Of a DNA stretch of 64,000 bases, positions 42,516-51,900 are shown piece by piece; the stretch's first letter is position 1, and every line of letters starts with the position of its first letter. A model generated the notes under the pieces. It was not told the DNA's origin and did no database searches. It worked only from the letters and a program-made list of their open reading frames with translations. A program made the translations under genes and the position numbers. Location: the NCBI RefSeq assembly GCF_025145845.1, contig NZ_CP102253.1:3348001-3412000 (forward strand). Direction: 5' to 3'. The stretch is from Alistipes shahii WAL 8301. Lineage in GTDB: Bacteria; Bacteroidota; Bacteroidia; Bacteroidales; Rikenellaceae.

Positions 42516-45137
42516 TTAATTGAGCTGATTGCAAATCAACTCCACGGCCTTGTCGATGGCGGCCTGCAAACCGTCGGGATTCTTGCCGCCGGCCGTCGCG
42601 AAGAAGGCCTGTCCTCCTCCGCCGCCCTGCATCAGCTTCGCGGCCTCGCGCACGACGGCTCCGGCATTCACGCCGCAGGCCGTGATCTCGTCGCCCAGCA
42701 TCACCGTCAGCGTCGGCTTCCCGTCCCAGACGGAACCCACGACGAAGACCAGCCTGGGCGAACGCTGGCGCAGGTTGTAGGCCAGGTCCTTCACGAAGTC
42801 GGGACGGCGGTCGGTCTGCGTGGCGAAAAGCTGCATGCCGTGACGCTCGGGCGTCGATGCGGCGATCTTGTCGGCCCACTGGGCCACCTGCTCGCGGCGC
42901 ATCGACTCGACCTCCTTCGAGAGGGTCTCGTTGCTTTCGAGCATCTTCTTCACGGCCTGCACGACCTGCGGGTTATTGAGGTATTCGGCGATGTTGCGCA
43001 TCGTGTCCTCGGCGGCATAGAGCACCTTCTCGGCCTGCTCGCCCGTGACAGCCTCGATACGGCGCACACCGGCCGAAATGGCGCTCTCCGAGAGAATCTT
43101 GAAGAAGCCGATATTGCCCGTGGCGCCGGTGTGCGTACCGCCGCACAGTTCGACCGACGACCCGAAGCGGACCATGCGGACCTTGTCGCCGTATTTCTCG
43201 CCGAAGAGCATCATCGCACCGCACTTCTCGGCCTCCTCCTTCGTAGCCTCGCGGTTCTCCACGAGCGGATAGTTGGCGCGGATGGCCCGGTTGACGAGTT
43301 GCTCCACCTTGCGCAGCTCCTCGGGCGTCACCTTCTGGAAATGCGAGAAGTCGAAACGCAGGATTTCGGGCGTCACCAGCGAACCCTTCTGCTCGACATG
43401 CGCGCCGAGCACCTTGCGCAGCGCCTCGTGCATAAGGTGCGTGGCGGTGTGGTTGTTGGCTGCGGCCTGCCGTTTTTCAGGGTCCACCCGGGCCGTAAAT
43501 TCGGCCGCGGGGTTCTCCGGGAGCTGGTTCACGATATGGATGATCAGGCCGTTCTCCTTCTCGGTGGCCACGACAGGAATACGCTCGTTGGCGCTCTCGA
43601 TCATACCGATGTCGCCGACCTGGCCGCCCGAGTTGCCGTAGAACGGCGTGCGGTCGAAAACCAGCTGGTACGATGTCTTGCCCTTCGACGTGACGCGGCG
43701 GTAGCGTGCGATGCGGACCTTCTCGGTCAGCGTGTCGTAGCCCGTGAAGACGCTCTCGCGGATGGGGAACAGCTCCACCCAGTCGTCGGTGTCGACGGCG
43801 GCGGCGTTGCGCGAACGCTCCTTCTGGGCCTGCAACTCCTTCTCGAAGGCGGCGAGGTCCACGCCGACGCCCTGTTCGCGGGCGATCAGCTCCGTGAGGT
43901 CGATCGGGAAACCGAACGTATCGTAGAGTTCGAAGGCGTCCTTGCCCGAAATAAGCTCCTTGCCTTCGCCTTTGGTTCTGGAGATCACGCCGTCCAGCAG
44001 GTTGATGCCCGTGGCGAGCGTGCGCAGGAACGAGGACTCCTCCTCCTCGATCACTTTTTCGATCAGTCCCTGCTGGGCCTTCAGTTCGGGGAACTGGCCG
44101 CCCATCTGCCCGACCAGTCCGGGAACCAGGCGGCAGAGCGTCGGCTCGGTGAAGCCGAGGTAGGTGTAGCCGTAGCGCACGGCGCGGCGCAGGATGCGGC
44201 GGATGACATAGCCCGCCTTGACGTTCGACGGCAGCTGGCCGTCGGCGATCGAGAAGGCGATGGCGCGCAGGTGGTCAGCGATCACGCGCATGGCCACGTC
44301 GGCCTTCCGGTCCTCGCCGTATTTCTTGCCCGACATCTCCGCGATGCGGCCGATCGTGGGCTGGAAAACGTCGGTGTCGTAGTTCGACTTCTTGCCCTGG
44401 AGGATCATGCAGAGGCGCTCGAAGCCCATGCCCGTGTCGACGTTGCGCGCGGGAAGTTCCTCCAGCGAGCCGTTTGCCTTGCGGTTGAACTGCATGAAGA
44501 CGAGGTTCCAGATCTCGATCACCTGCGGATGGCTCGCGTTGACCATCTCGCGGCCCGGTTTGGCGGCGATCTCCGCCTCGTCGCGCAGGTCGAAGTGGAT
44601 TTCCGAGCAGGGTCCGCAGGGTCCCGTCTCGCCCATCTCCCAGAAATTATCGTGCTTGTTGCCGCGGATGATATGGTCCGCGGGCAGGTACCGGAGCCAG
44701 TAGTCGTAAGCCTCCTGGTCGAACGGCACGCCGTCCTCCTCCGAACCTTCGAACACCGTGGCATACATCCGCTCGGCGGGCAGTCCGTAGACGCCGTGGA
44801 GCAGTTCCCAGGCCCACTCGATCGCCTCCTTCTTGAAGTAATCGCCGTAGGACCAGTTGCCCAGCATCTCGAACATCGTATGGTGGTAGGTGTCGTGGCC
44901 GACCTCCTCCAGGTCGTTGTGCTTGCCTGAAACGCGCAGACATTTCTGCGTATCGGCCGCACGCGGATACTTGCGGGGGGCGTTGCCCAGGAAGATGTCC
45001 TTGAACTGGTTCATGCCCGCGTTGGTGAACATCAGCGTGGGGTCGCCCTTGACGACCATCGGGGCCGAAGGCACGATAGCATGCCCTTTCGACTCGAAGA
45101 AGTCGAGAAAGGCCTGACGAATTTTATTTGACTCCAT
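42516..45137 (-). CDS. alaS: Alanyl-tRNA synthetase
   Basis: 873 residues from MESNKIRQAFLDFFESKGH at 45137; upstream in-frame codons lack support. Class II catalytic domain: FTNAGMNQFKDIFLG (motif 1 region), RVSGKHNDLEEVGHDTYHHTMFEMLGNWSYGDYF (motif 2) and GMGFERLCMILQGK (motif 3). Then the tRNA-recognition part, the editing domain with the Zn motif HTATHLMHEALRKVLG and ELCGGTHTGATGNIG, and the C-Ala domain ending GGGGGQAFFATAGGKNPDGL. Charges tRNA-Ala and clears mischarged Ser. Confidence 0.98.
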   Translation of the reverse strand: MESNKIRQAFLDFFESKGHAIVPSAPMVVKGDPTLMFTNAGMNQFKDIFLGNAPRKYPRAADTQKCLRVSGKHNDLEEVGHDTYHHTMFEMLGNWSYGDYFKKEAIEWAWELLHGVYGLPAERMYATVFEGSEEDGVPFDQEAYDYWLRYLPADHIIRGNKHDNFWEMGETGPCGPCSEIHFDLRDEAEIAAKPGREMVNASHPQVIEIWNLVFMQFNRKANGSLEELPARNVDTGMGFERLCMILQGKKSNYDTDVFQPTIGRIAEMSGKKYGEDRKADVAMRVIADHLRAIAFSIADGQLPSNVKAGYVIRRILRRAVRYGYTYLGFTEPTLCRLVPGLVGQMGGQFPELKAQQGLIEKVIEEEESSFLRTLATGINLLDGVISRTKGEGKELISGKDAFELYDTFGFPIDLTELIAREQGVGVDLAAFEKELQAQKERSRNAAAVDTDDWVELFPIRESVFTGYDTLTEKVRIARYRRVTSKGKTSYQLVFDRTPFYGNSGGQVGDIGMIESANERIPVVATEKENGLIIHIVNQLPENPAAEFTARVDPEKRQAAANNHTATHLMHEALRKVLGAHVEQKGSLVTPEILRFDFSHFQKVTPEELRKVEQLVNRAIRANYPLVENREATKEEAEKCGAMMLFGEKYGDKVRMVRFGSSVELCGGTHTGATGNIGFFKILSESAISAGVRRIEAVTGEQAEKVLYAAEDTMRNIAEYLNNPQVVQAVKKMLESNETLSKEVESMRREQVAQWADKIAASTPERHGMQLFATQTDRRPDFVKDLAYNLRQRSPRLVFVVGSVWDGKPTLTVMLGDEITACGVNAGAVVREAAKLMQGGGGGQAFFATAGGKNPDGLQAAIDKAVELICNQLN

Positions 45138-45177
45138 GATATATTGATTTATCCTATTTTCACGTTCTTGATTTCGG

Positions 45178-45211
45178 GTTGCAAAATTACACATTTTAAA
45201 CTAAATTTGCA
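45178..45211 (+). promoter_or_regulatory. Promoter of the M23 peptidase genes
   Basis: -33-like TTG (at 45179) and -7 TAAATTTG (about 45203-45210), about 20 bp apart, 26 bp before the ATG; the gap to alaS is only 99 bp, so the two genes diverge from a compact region. Confidence 0.6.
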
Positions 45212-45236
45212 TCCTATTAAAGGAGATTTTTCCGCG

Positions 45237-46259
45237 ATGGGCGAAAAAGGACACAGATTCGGAACCGAAACGCTTCGGACAGGCGCAGAGGAGCTGACAC
45301 ACGAGGCGCAGGTTCTCACGCACGGCGTGATGACGGCCCCGTTCCGGCTCCGCACCTACCGCCTGATCCGCAAGATCCTGATCGGATTCATCCTCGTGTC
45401 GATCGCCAACGTCCTCTTCTCCTACTTCTTCTACACGCCCAAGATGTACCGCATCCTGCGCGACAACCGCGAGACGGTGATCAAATACCGCATTCTCCAG
45501 GACCGCATCCGCACCGCCCAGCAGCGCGTCGACGAAATACGCCACCGCGACAACTACGTCTACCGCTCGCTCTTCTCGACCGACACGCTCTCGATCCCGG
45601 GCGTGTGGCAACCCTACCCCGATTCGAAATACGCCCCGCTCGCCGCCGACGACTACGCCCCGCTGATGGTCGGGACATGGCGGCAGCTGGACGCGCTGGC
45701 CCGGACGATCTACCTCGAATCGGTGTCGTTCGACGAATTGCAGCAGTTCTCGAAGAACAAGGAGCAGCTCTCGGCAGCCGTCCCGGCCATCTGGCCCATC
45801 GACCGCTCGGCGCTGCACAACAACCACATCGGCGCCTTCAGCGCGCGCCGCATGCACCCCGTGCTGGGCTACATCCGCCCCCACACGGGCATCGACTTCG
45901 GCTGCGACTGCGGCACTCCGGTCTACGCCACGGGCGACGCCGTGGTCGAAACAGCCTCGGCCAGCGGCTTCAACGGCGGCTACGGCAAGCAGGTGCTGCT
46001 CAACCACGAATTCGGTTACAAGACGCGCTACGCCCACCTGAACGAGGTGCTCGTGAAACCCGGCGAGCGCGTCACGCGCGGCCAGATCATCGCCCGGACG
46101 GGCAACACGGGGCGTTCGACGGGCCCCCACCTCCACTACGAGGTGATCCACAAGGGCGTGCCCGTCAACCCGATCAACTATTTCAACCGCAACATGACCC
46201 CCGAGGAGTACGAACGCCTGATGGAGAACATGCGCGAGACCAACTTCGAAAAGCTCTGA
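45237..46259 (+). CDS. M23-family metallopeptidase, membrane-anchored
   Basis: 340 residues from MGEKGHRFGT at 45237 (shortest start after the -7 box). One N-terminal transmembrane helix (about residues 44-66, KILIGFILVSIANVLFSYFF), a coiled-coil stalk (YRILQDRIRTAQQRVDEIRHRDN) and a C-terminal lysostaphin-like domain with metal ligands HTGIDFGCDCG (H, D) and GPHLHYEVI (HxH). It probably cleaves peptidoglycan cross-links in the periplasm. A second gene of the same design follows 1 bp downstream. Confidence 0.9.
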   Translation: MGEKGHRFGTETLRTGAEELTHEAQVLTHGVMTAPFRLRTYRLIRKILIGFILVSIANVLFSYFFYTPKMYRILRDNRETVIKYRILQDRIRTAQQRVDEIRHRDNYVYRSLFSTDTLSIPGVWQPYPDSKYAPLAADDYAPLMVGTWRQLDALARTIYLESVSFDELQQFSKNKEQLSAAVPAIWPIDRSALHNNHIGAFSARRMHPVLGYIRPHTGIDFGCDCGTPVYATGDAVVETASASGFNGGYGKQVLLNHEFGYKTRYAHLNEVLVKPGERVTRGQIIARTGNTGRSTGPHLHYEVIHKGVPVNPINYFNRNMTPEEYERLMENMRETNFEKL

Positions 46260-46260
46260 C

Positions 46261-47211
46261 ATGGCAGGTAAAAAGGATTTAGAGCGTCTGCGCAGGCGCA
46301 GGCGGCGCAAGCAGCGGATCATCCGCGCCACGGTCCACCTTTTCGTGTGGCTGGGGATGGCGGTGCTCTACTACGTGGGCTTCTCGGTCTTCTTCGACAC
46401 GCCGTTCGAATACCAGATGAAGCACTCGACCGACCGCCTGCGCCGCGAATACGAGGCGCTGTCCGCCCGGTACGACTCGCTCTCGACCGTTCTGGGAAAC
46501 CTTTCGGAACGCGACCGCAACGTTTTCCGCATCCTCTTCGAGTCGGAGCCGTACGATTTCGACTCGGAGCACGAACAACGGCAGAGTTCGACCTACGAAA
46601 AGATCGTGGGCCGCTCGACGCGTCAGCTCAAACGCGAACTGCGCGAGAGGGTGAGCGAAATGGAACGACAGCTCGAAACGCTCAACGCCTCGTACCTCGA
46701 ACTGCAGGCGCGCATCGACACGGCGGGCCGCAGGTGCGACAACATCCCCTCGATCCAGCCCGTGATCAACAAGCAGCTGACGTTGCTCACAGCCTCCTAC
46801 GGCATGCGCATCCACCCCTTCTACAAGACGCTGCAATCGCATCAGGGCGTGGATTACACCATCCCCGAGGGTTCGCGCGTCTTCGCCACGGCCGACGGCG
46901 TGGTGCGCGACGCGGCGCAGCGCAACTCGACGCAGGGCCAGACCGTAGTGATCGACCACGGCAACGGCTACGAAACCTCGTACAGCCACCTCTCGAAGAT
47001 CAACGTCCGCAAGGGCCAGACCGTGCGGCGGGGCGACATCATCGCCCTCTCGGGCGACACGGGCCTTTCGCTGGCCCCCCACCTCCACTACGAAGTGCGG
47101 CTCGACGGCATGCGCGTCGACCCGATCCACTATTTCTTCATGGAGCTGACCCCCACCGAGTACCAACGCCTGATGCGCATCGCCCAGACCGGCATGCAGT
47201 CGTTCGACTGA
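46261..47211 (+). CDS. M23-family metallopeptidase, membrane-anchored (second copy)
   Basis: 316 residues. Very basic N-terminus (DLERLRRRRRRKQRII), one transmembrane helix (about 24-43, VHLFVWLGMAVLYYVGFSVFF), coiled coil (STDRLRREYEALSARYDSLS and KRELRERVSEMERQLETLN), then a peptidase domain with HQGVDYTIPEG (H, D) and APHLHYEVRLDG (HxH). The tandem arrangement suggests duplicated DipM/EnvC-like cell-division or cell-shape hydrolases. Metal ligands are present, so a catalytic role is possible, unlike EnvC-type activators that lack them. Confidence 0.9.
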   Translation: MAGKKDLERLRRRRRRKQRIIRATVHLFVWLGMAVLYYVGFSVFFDTPFEYQMKHSTDRLRREYEALSARYDSLSTVLGNLSERDRNVFRILFESEPYDFDSEHEQRQSSTYEKIVGRSTRQLKRELRERVSEMERQLETLNASYLELQARIDTAGRRCDNIPSIQPVINKQLTLLTASYGMRIHPFYKTLQSHQGVDYTIPEGSRVFATADGVVRDAAQRNSTQGQTVVIDHGNGYETSYSHLSKINVRKGQTVRRGDIIALSGDTGLSLAPHLHYEVRLDGMRVDPIHYFFMELTPTEYQRLMRIAQTGMQSFD

Positions 47212-47300
47212 CCCGGCCAAGAGCCGGGATTCAGGCGGCAACGAGCCTTTGGAACGAGTCATAGCCGATACACGCCTTCGACCGAATAGCAAACCGAAAA

Positions 47301-47939
47301 ATGGAAAATTCTGAAATCCGCCTTCTTCTGCTCGATTTCGACGGCACGCTGGCCGACACCCGGCGGGCCAACACGCTCTCCTACGTCGCGGCCCTCGGCG
47401 AAGCGGGCTACACGCTCACCGAGGAGGAGTACGCCGCCAATTACTTCGGAATGCGGTGCAACGAGTTTCTCACACGCTTCGGAATCGCCGACCCCGCCGA
47501 ACGCGAGCGGCTGCGGCTTCGCAAGATCGCCCTCTACCCCACGTTTTTCGACACCGTGCGGCTCAACGAACCCCTGTGGACGTTCTGCCGGCAGTTCCGC
47601 GCCGGCGGCGGCCGCGTGTGGGTGGTCTCGACGGGCAGCCGGGCCAACATCGACAACGTGATGCGCCACCTGGGAATCGGCGGCCCCACGGCAGAGGGCG
47701 GGGTCTCCGAAACGGGCTTCCACTCCGGCGGAACGGACCCCGCAGCGCCGCTGGGCCGTGTCGACGGCATTCTCTCGGGCGCCGATGTGGAGCGTCCGAA
47801 ACCCGCTCCGGACTGTTTTCTGGAGGCCATGCGCCGCGAAGGCTGCACGCCGCGCGAGACGCTGATCTTCGAGGATTCCGCAATCGGCATCGAGGCGGCA
47901 CGCCGCAGCGGAGCGTCGTATTTCGTGGTGAAATTGTAG
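47301..47939 (+). CDS. HAD-superfamily phosphatase (phosphoglycolate/beta-PGM-like)
   Basis: 212 residues. HAD motif I LLDFDGTLADT (nucleophile Asp near residue 13), motif II WVVSTGSR, motif III Lys in ERPKPAPDCFLEAM, motif IV IFEDSAIGIEAA. A helical cap lies between motifs I and II (about 20-85). Substrate not predictable; such proteins dephosphorylate small phosphosugars or phosphoglycolate. Independent of the M23 genes (90-bp gap). Confidence 0.88.
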   Translation: MENSEIRLLLLDFDGTLADTRRANTLSYVAALGEAGYTLTEEEYAANYFGMRCNEFLTRFGIADPAERERLRLRKIALYPTFFDTVRLNEPLWTFCRQFRAGGGRVWVVSTGSRANIDNVMRHLGIGGPTAEGGVSETGFHSGGTDPAAPLGRVDGILSGADVERPKPAPDCFLEAMRREGCTPRETLIFEDSAIGIEAARRSGASYFVVKL

Positions 47940-48163
47940 ACTTAAATCTTGGAGACAATCCGATCCCGACTCGATGCCGGGGCCGTTAAGCGACGGACCG
48001 GCTAAAAGCGCAAGCGGAAGGGACGGGGCGCGTGCGCCCCCGCGAATAGTCGCCCGGAGCCAGCGTTAGCCGGTTCGTCGCAGGCAAAGGCATCCGTCGG
48101 GGAGTTTTTGGTACTTTTTGCGGAAAAAAGTACATGAAATCCCGCGGCCGCAGGCCGCAAAAA
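47940..48163. other. Intergenic with long inverted repeats
   Basis: 224 bp between convergent HAD and AddB-like genes. GCGACGGACCGGCTAA at 47991-48006 pairs, with single mismatches, with TTAGCCGGTTCGTCGC near 48067-48082. A second hairpin, GTACTTTTT/AAAAAAGTAC, stands at about 48110-48133 and may terminate transcription. Confidence 0.6.
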
Positions 48164-51013
48164 CTACCTCTTGCAAATCACGTTGAAATCGCAGAAGTTG
48201 CAGGTGTCGGCGTCCTCGCACTGGCGGAAGGGCACCGAGGGATCGTAGAGCTCCGCCAGCGTTTGGCGCACCAACTCCTCGAACCGTTCGGCATAAAGCG
48301 TGTAACGTCCGCCGCGGACGCCCGTTTCCCGGTCGTCGAGCGTCGGCAGGTAGTCGGGACGGTTCATCGCCCGCACGTAGTAGAGCGCGGGTTCGGCGTC
48401 GACGCCCCGCGTGCGGTAGAGCATCATGGCGTAGAGCAAGGTCTGGAGGATGTTCGAAAGCCGCTGTTTGCCCTCGCCGCGGAAAAGGCTCTCCATCCCG
48501 GCGAACTCCAGGTGCGGCGCCCCGGTCTTGTAGTCCACCACACGCAGCGTTCCGTCGTCCAGCGCGTCGATGCGGTCGGCGATGCCCGCGAACTTCATGC
48601 AAAGGGGGCGGCCCGCCGCCGTGAAATCGAATCCGTATGCCACTTCCTGCTCCAGCCCCGTGACCGTGAAGCCGTCGTGCGCCGCATCGTAGGGCATCAC
48701 CCCGCCCCGCAGATAGCGTGTAACGATGTCTTTGACCAGCAGCAGGTTGCCCGTATAGTCGTCGGTCGTGGCCGCGGGGTCCTGCAAATAATTCTCGTTG
48801 ATCGCCGCCTCGACCGCCGCGGCGATCTCACCCGTGCGGATCATCGCCCGCAGGGTCTCGCCGGGGTGCGCCTCGCCCACGATCCGGGCATAGAGTTTCT
48901 GCACCGCGGCGTGAAGGATCGTGCCGAACATCGGGGCGTCGACCTCCTCGGCGATCTCGTCGTCGGCCTGGAGACGCGCCACGGAGTGAAAATAGAACCG
49001 CAGGGGACAGGCCACATAGCGGAAGAAAGCCGTCGGCGAGAGCGTGGCCTTCGATTCTGGGTCGGTGAAGCGTCCGAGACGCTGCATGATCCCCTCGTCC
49101 TTGGCCACCTCGATCGGATCGGTCTCGGCGAGGTTGACATCCACACCCACCTCGACCTTCCGGACGGGAAATCCGCTCTCGTAGTCGAGCTGGTAGATGT
49201 AGCGGCTCGGTTCGCCCGTCGATTTGTCGTCGGCGTGCGAGCAGTAGAGCATCCACACCCGCCGGGCGCGCTGCACGAGGCGGTAGAAATAGTAGGCGTA
49301 AACTCCCTCGTGGTGCTCGGGCGTGGGCAGTCCGTAGGCCGCCCGCAGGTTGTAGGGCACGAACGACGCCTGCGCCATGTGGTTGCCCGGGAAGTTGTCG
49401 TCGTTCATCGAGAGCAGAACGACGTTTTCAAAATCGAGGTTGCGGGTTTCGAGGATGCCCATGACCTGCACCCCTTCGAGCGGCTCGCCCTCGTAGGGGA
49501 TGCGCACGGTCTGCAAATGGCGACGCAGCAGCGAGGTGTAAACCTCCGTCGTCAACTCGATGTCGCACTCGTCCAGCGAATTGCGAAGTTTGGAAATCTC
49601 CTCCGAAATCACGGCCAGAAACTCCACGCGCTGACGCCGGTCGTCGCCCTCGTAGGGCGTCCGGGCCACGGCGGCGACGACCCGCAGCAGCCAGTCGGAC
49701 AACTCGCGCCACGCGGCGGCGGGCGAAAAGATCATCCGCAGCAGGTCGTTGCGTCCCAGCCATGCGGCGTCGACCGAAATGCGCCGTTCGCGCACGATCT
49801 CGTCCTGCATGGCGCGGGTCTCGCGGGCATCGCTGTCCGCGACGTAGGGGTGCGCGAGAATGCCCACGGCGTCGGCATGGTAGAACGTGCATCCTGCGCC
49901 CTTCGTGCGGCGGTGGGCCTGCAACTCCACGAGGCGTTCGACGAAGGTGTAGGCCAGGCTGGCCCGCAGCGGATAGCCCATCGTGACGTTGACCTTCCCG
50001 ATCTCGGGCGGCAGGGCGTAGAGCAGCGGCAGGAGCAGGTTTTCATCGGTCAGCACCACGGCGGTGCGCTTGTCCAGCGGCCCCCGTGCGGCCAGTTCCC
50101 GCAGGATTGCGGCGGCGTGCTTGCACTGCACGGCGTTCGACACGGCAGCCACGGCGGTCAGCTCCTTCGGACGCTCCATGTTGTCGTGCGACACGTCCCC
50201 GCGCGGCGGGAACTGCACGACGTTCTCGCGCACGAACATCCCGGCCTCCTGCTCGGGGCGGTCTTTATAATAGGAGTCGTAATCCCAGTAGAAATCGGTC
50301 TCGGCAGCCGTCGAGAGGAAGCGGAATAGCTGTTTCTCGCACTCCGACAGGGCGTTGAATCCCGCCACGACATATTGCCGCGCCTCGGGAAAGGCATACC
50401 CCTCGCCGCGGATGCGGTCGGCGGCGGCCCGCTGGACCATGCCGTTGTAGGCGATGCCCAGCTCGGAGAGCCGTTCGCGGAAGCGGGCGTAAACCGGCCC
50501 AAGAGTCTTCCAGATCGCCAGGAAGCGGCGCTTCTCCTCCGAGAGGTCGGTTTCGTCGGCGAGCGTCGACCAGAAACGCAGGATTTGCAGCTGCGCGGGA
50601 GTGAGGTACGAAATGTCGGCCTCGATCTCCTTGATCTCCGAGATGTTGCGGAACAGCATCGCGGCGTCGATCCGGTATTTGTCGATGGTGTCGAAATCCG
50701 TCAGGAGCATGTCGCCCCAGAAATAGAACTTGTCGAACGGCTCGGCGTGGTATTCCGAATAGATTTTGTAGAGTTCGGTGATCAGCCGCACGCGGTCCCC
50801 GGTGCGGAGTCCCGAAATCTCGGTCGTCAGATCGTCGACCGTCACCCACCGGGGCTGCCACATCGGACGCCCGGCGATGCCCGTCAGGGCGTCGACGAAG
50901 AACAGCCGCGCACGCCGCGACGGAAAGAGGATCGCCCTTTCGGAAAGCCCTTCGCCGTAACGGGCATAGAGGTCTTCGGCAACTTCGTGGAGAAAGGTTT
51001 TCATATAATGCAA
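48164..51013 (-). CDS. AddB-like PD-(D/E)XK nuclease/inactive helicase subunit
   Basis: 949 residues. N-terminal inactivated helicase-like region (from FLHEVAEDLYARYG and ILFPSRRARLFFVDAL), a UvrD-like middle (VLTDENLLLPLLYALP, VQVMGILETRNLDFENVVLLSMNDDNFPG) and a C-terminal RecB-like nuclease with LRVVDYKTGAPHLE. Four cysteines (YVACPLRFY and the tail CEDADTCNFCDFNVICKR) match the 4Fe-4S cluster of AddB. It pairs with the AddA-like protein at 51901-55047 for double-strand break processing. The two genes point away from each other around a DUF2807 gene, an unusual layout, as addB and addA are commonly co-directional. Confidence 0.88.
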   Translation of the reverse strand: MHYMKTFLHEVAEDLYARYGEGLSERAILFPSRRARLFFVDALTGIAGRPMWQPRWVTVDDLTTEISGLRTGDRVRLITELYKIYSEYHAEPFDKFYFWGDMLLTDFDTIDKYRIDAAMLFRNISEIKEIEADISYLTPAQLQILRFWSTLADETDLSEEKRRFLAIWKTLGPVYARFRERLSELGIAYNGMVQRAAADRIRGEGYAFPEARQYVVAGFNALSECEKQLFRFLSTAAETDFYWDYDSYYKDRPEQEAGMFVRENVVQFPPRGDVSHDNMERPKELTAVAAVSNAVQCKHAAAILRELAARGPLDKRTAVVLTDENLLLPLLYALPPEIGKVNVTMGYPLRASLAYTFVERLVELQAHRRTKGAGCTFYHADAVGILAHPYVADSDARETRAMQDEIVRERRISVDAAWLGRNDLLRMIFSPAAAWRELSDWLLRVVAAVARTPYEGDDRRQRVEFLAVISEEISKLRNSLDECDIELTTEVYTSLLRRHLQTVRIPYEGEPLEGVQVMGILETRNLDFENVVLLSMNDDNFPGNHMAQASFVPYNLRAAYGLPTPEHHEGVYAYYFYRLVQRARRVWMLYCSHADDKSTGEPSRYIYQLDYESGFPVRKVEVGVDVNLAETDPIEVAKDEGIMQRLGRFTDPESKATLSPTAFFRYVACPLRFYFHSVARLQADDEIAEEVDAPMFGTILHAAVQKLYARIVGEAHPGETLRAMIRTGEIAAAVEAAINENYLQDPAATTDDYTGNLLLVKDIVTRYLRGGVMPYDAAHDGFTVTGLEQEVAYGFDFTAAGRPLCMKFAGIADRIDALDDGTLRVVDYKTGAPHLEFAGMESLFRGEGKQRLSNILQTLLYAMMLYRTRGVDAEPALYYVRAMNRPDYLPTLDDRETGVRGGRYTLYAERFEELVRQTLAELYDPSVPFRQCEDADTCNFCDFNVICKR

Positions 51014-51103
51014 AATTCACAATTCACAATAATTTAGTTTGCAGACGTTTAAAACCGACTTCAGCAAAGTCAAAATTGTGAATTATGAATTATGAATTGC
51101 GAA

Positions 51104-51805
51104 TCACTCCACCCTTGTGATGTCGCCGCCCATGAACTTCGCGCCGCTGCGCACAATGGGCGGAGCGCCCTTGTAGGTGATCTTGCCCCCGGTCGAGGTT
51201 TTGCCCTGGAAACGGTCGGTCACCCACAGCGCAGCAACGCCCGAACTGGTGACGTTGGCCTCGGCGGCCATCACCTCCAGCCCCGCTGCTTCGAGTTTTC
51301 CGGTCGAGACGAACAGCGAAAGGTAGCGCACCGCGCCCGTCAGCGTCGCCGTGCTCTTGCCCGTAAGCTCCATTTTCAGGTCCTTGACATCCATCCGGGC
51401 CGTCACCTGCGCCATGCCGCCCACGGTCAGGTCGAGGACCGTGGCCACCAGCGTGCTGTCGAACGTCGCCACGGCGTCGGCAATGGCGACGCGCTCCAGC
51501 GAATTGTAATAAACCGTCACCGAAGTGCGGTCGGGCCGGCGGGCGTCGGAGCGTTCCGTGATGCGCAGCACCTTGTCCTTCACCTCGGCGCGGAATTTGG
51601 TCGTATAGGAACCTTTGGTGTCGTAGACGATCTTGGGGGCTTCGGTGTCGGGAACCTGCACGAATTTGACGTCGAGCGGCGCCGACACTTCGACGGCTGT
51701 AAACGACGTGAGCCATTCGCGGCGTTCCCCGGTTTCGGCGGGCTGCTGCGCCCGGCAGAGCGCTGCGGCGGCCAGCATCACGGCCGTCAGAATCATTTTC
51801 TTCAT
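51104..51805 (-). CDS. DUF2807 periplasmic protein (GIN head domain)
   Basis: 233 residues. Signal peptide MKKMILTAVMLAAAALCRAQ (mature from about residue 20). Beta-helix-like DUF2807 repeats: SFTAVEVSAPLDVKFVQV, VTVYYNSLERVAIADAVATFDS, LTVGGMAQVTARMDVKDLKMELTGKSTATLTG and LEVMAAEANVTSSGVAALWVTD. Putative auto-transporter adhesin head-like fold; function unknown. Separated from the flanking recombination genes by AT-rich gaps and probably transcribed alone. Confidence 0.85.
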   Translation of the reverse strand: MKKMILTAVMLAAAALCRAQQPAETGERREWLTSFTAVEVSAPLDVKFVQVPDTEAPKIVYDTKGSYTTKFRAEVKDKVLRITERSDARRPDRTSVTVYYNSLERVAIADAVATFDSTLVATVLDLTVGGMAQVTARMDVKDLKMELTGKSTATLTGAVRYLSLFVSTGKLEAAGLEVMAAEANVTSSGVAALWVTDRFQGKTSTGGKITYKGAPPIVRSGAKFMGGDITRVE

Positions 51806-51900
51806 AACAAGATCTTGTTTTAGCTCCGCTAAATTACAAAATTATTGCGAAGTTCGGGATTTGTTTTGTATTTTTACCCATTAAAACGAAATTTCGGACA

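Noticed and set aside
42840..44930. 696-codon + strand frame opposite alaS
   Set aside because: Antisense of a complete alanyl-tRNA synthetase.
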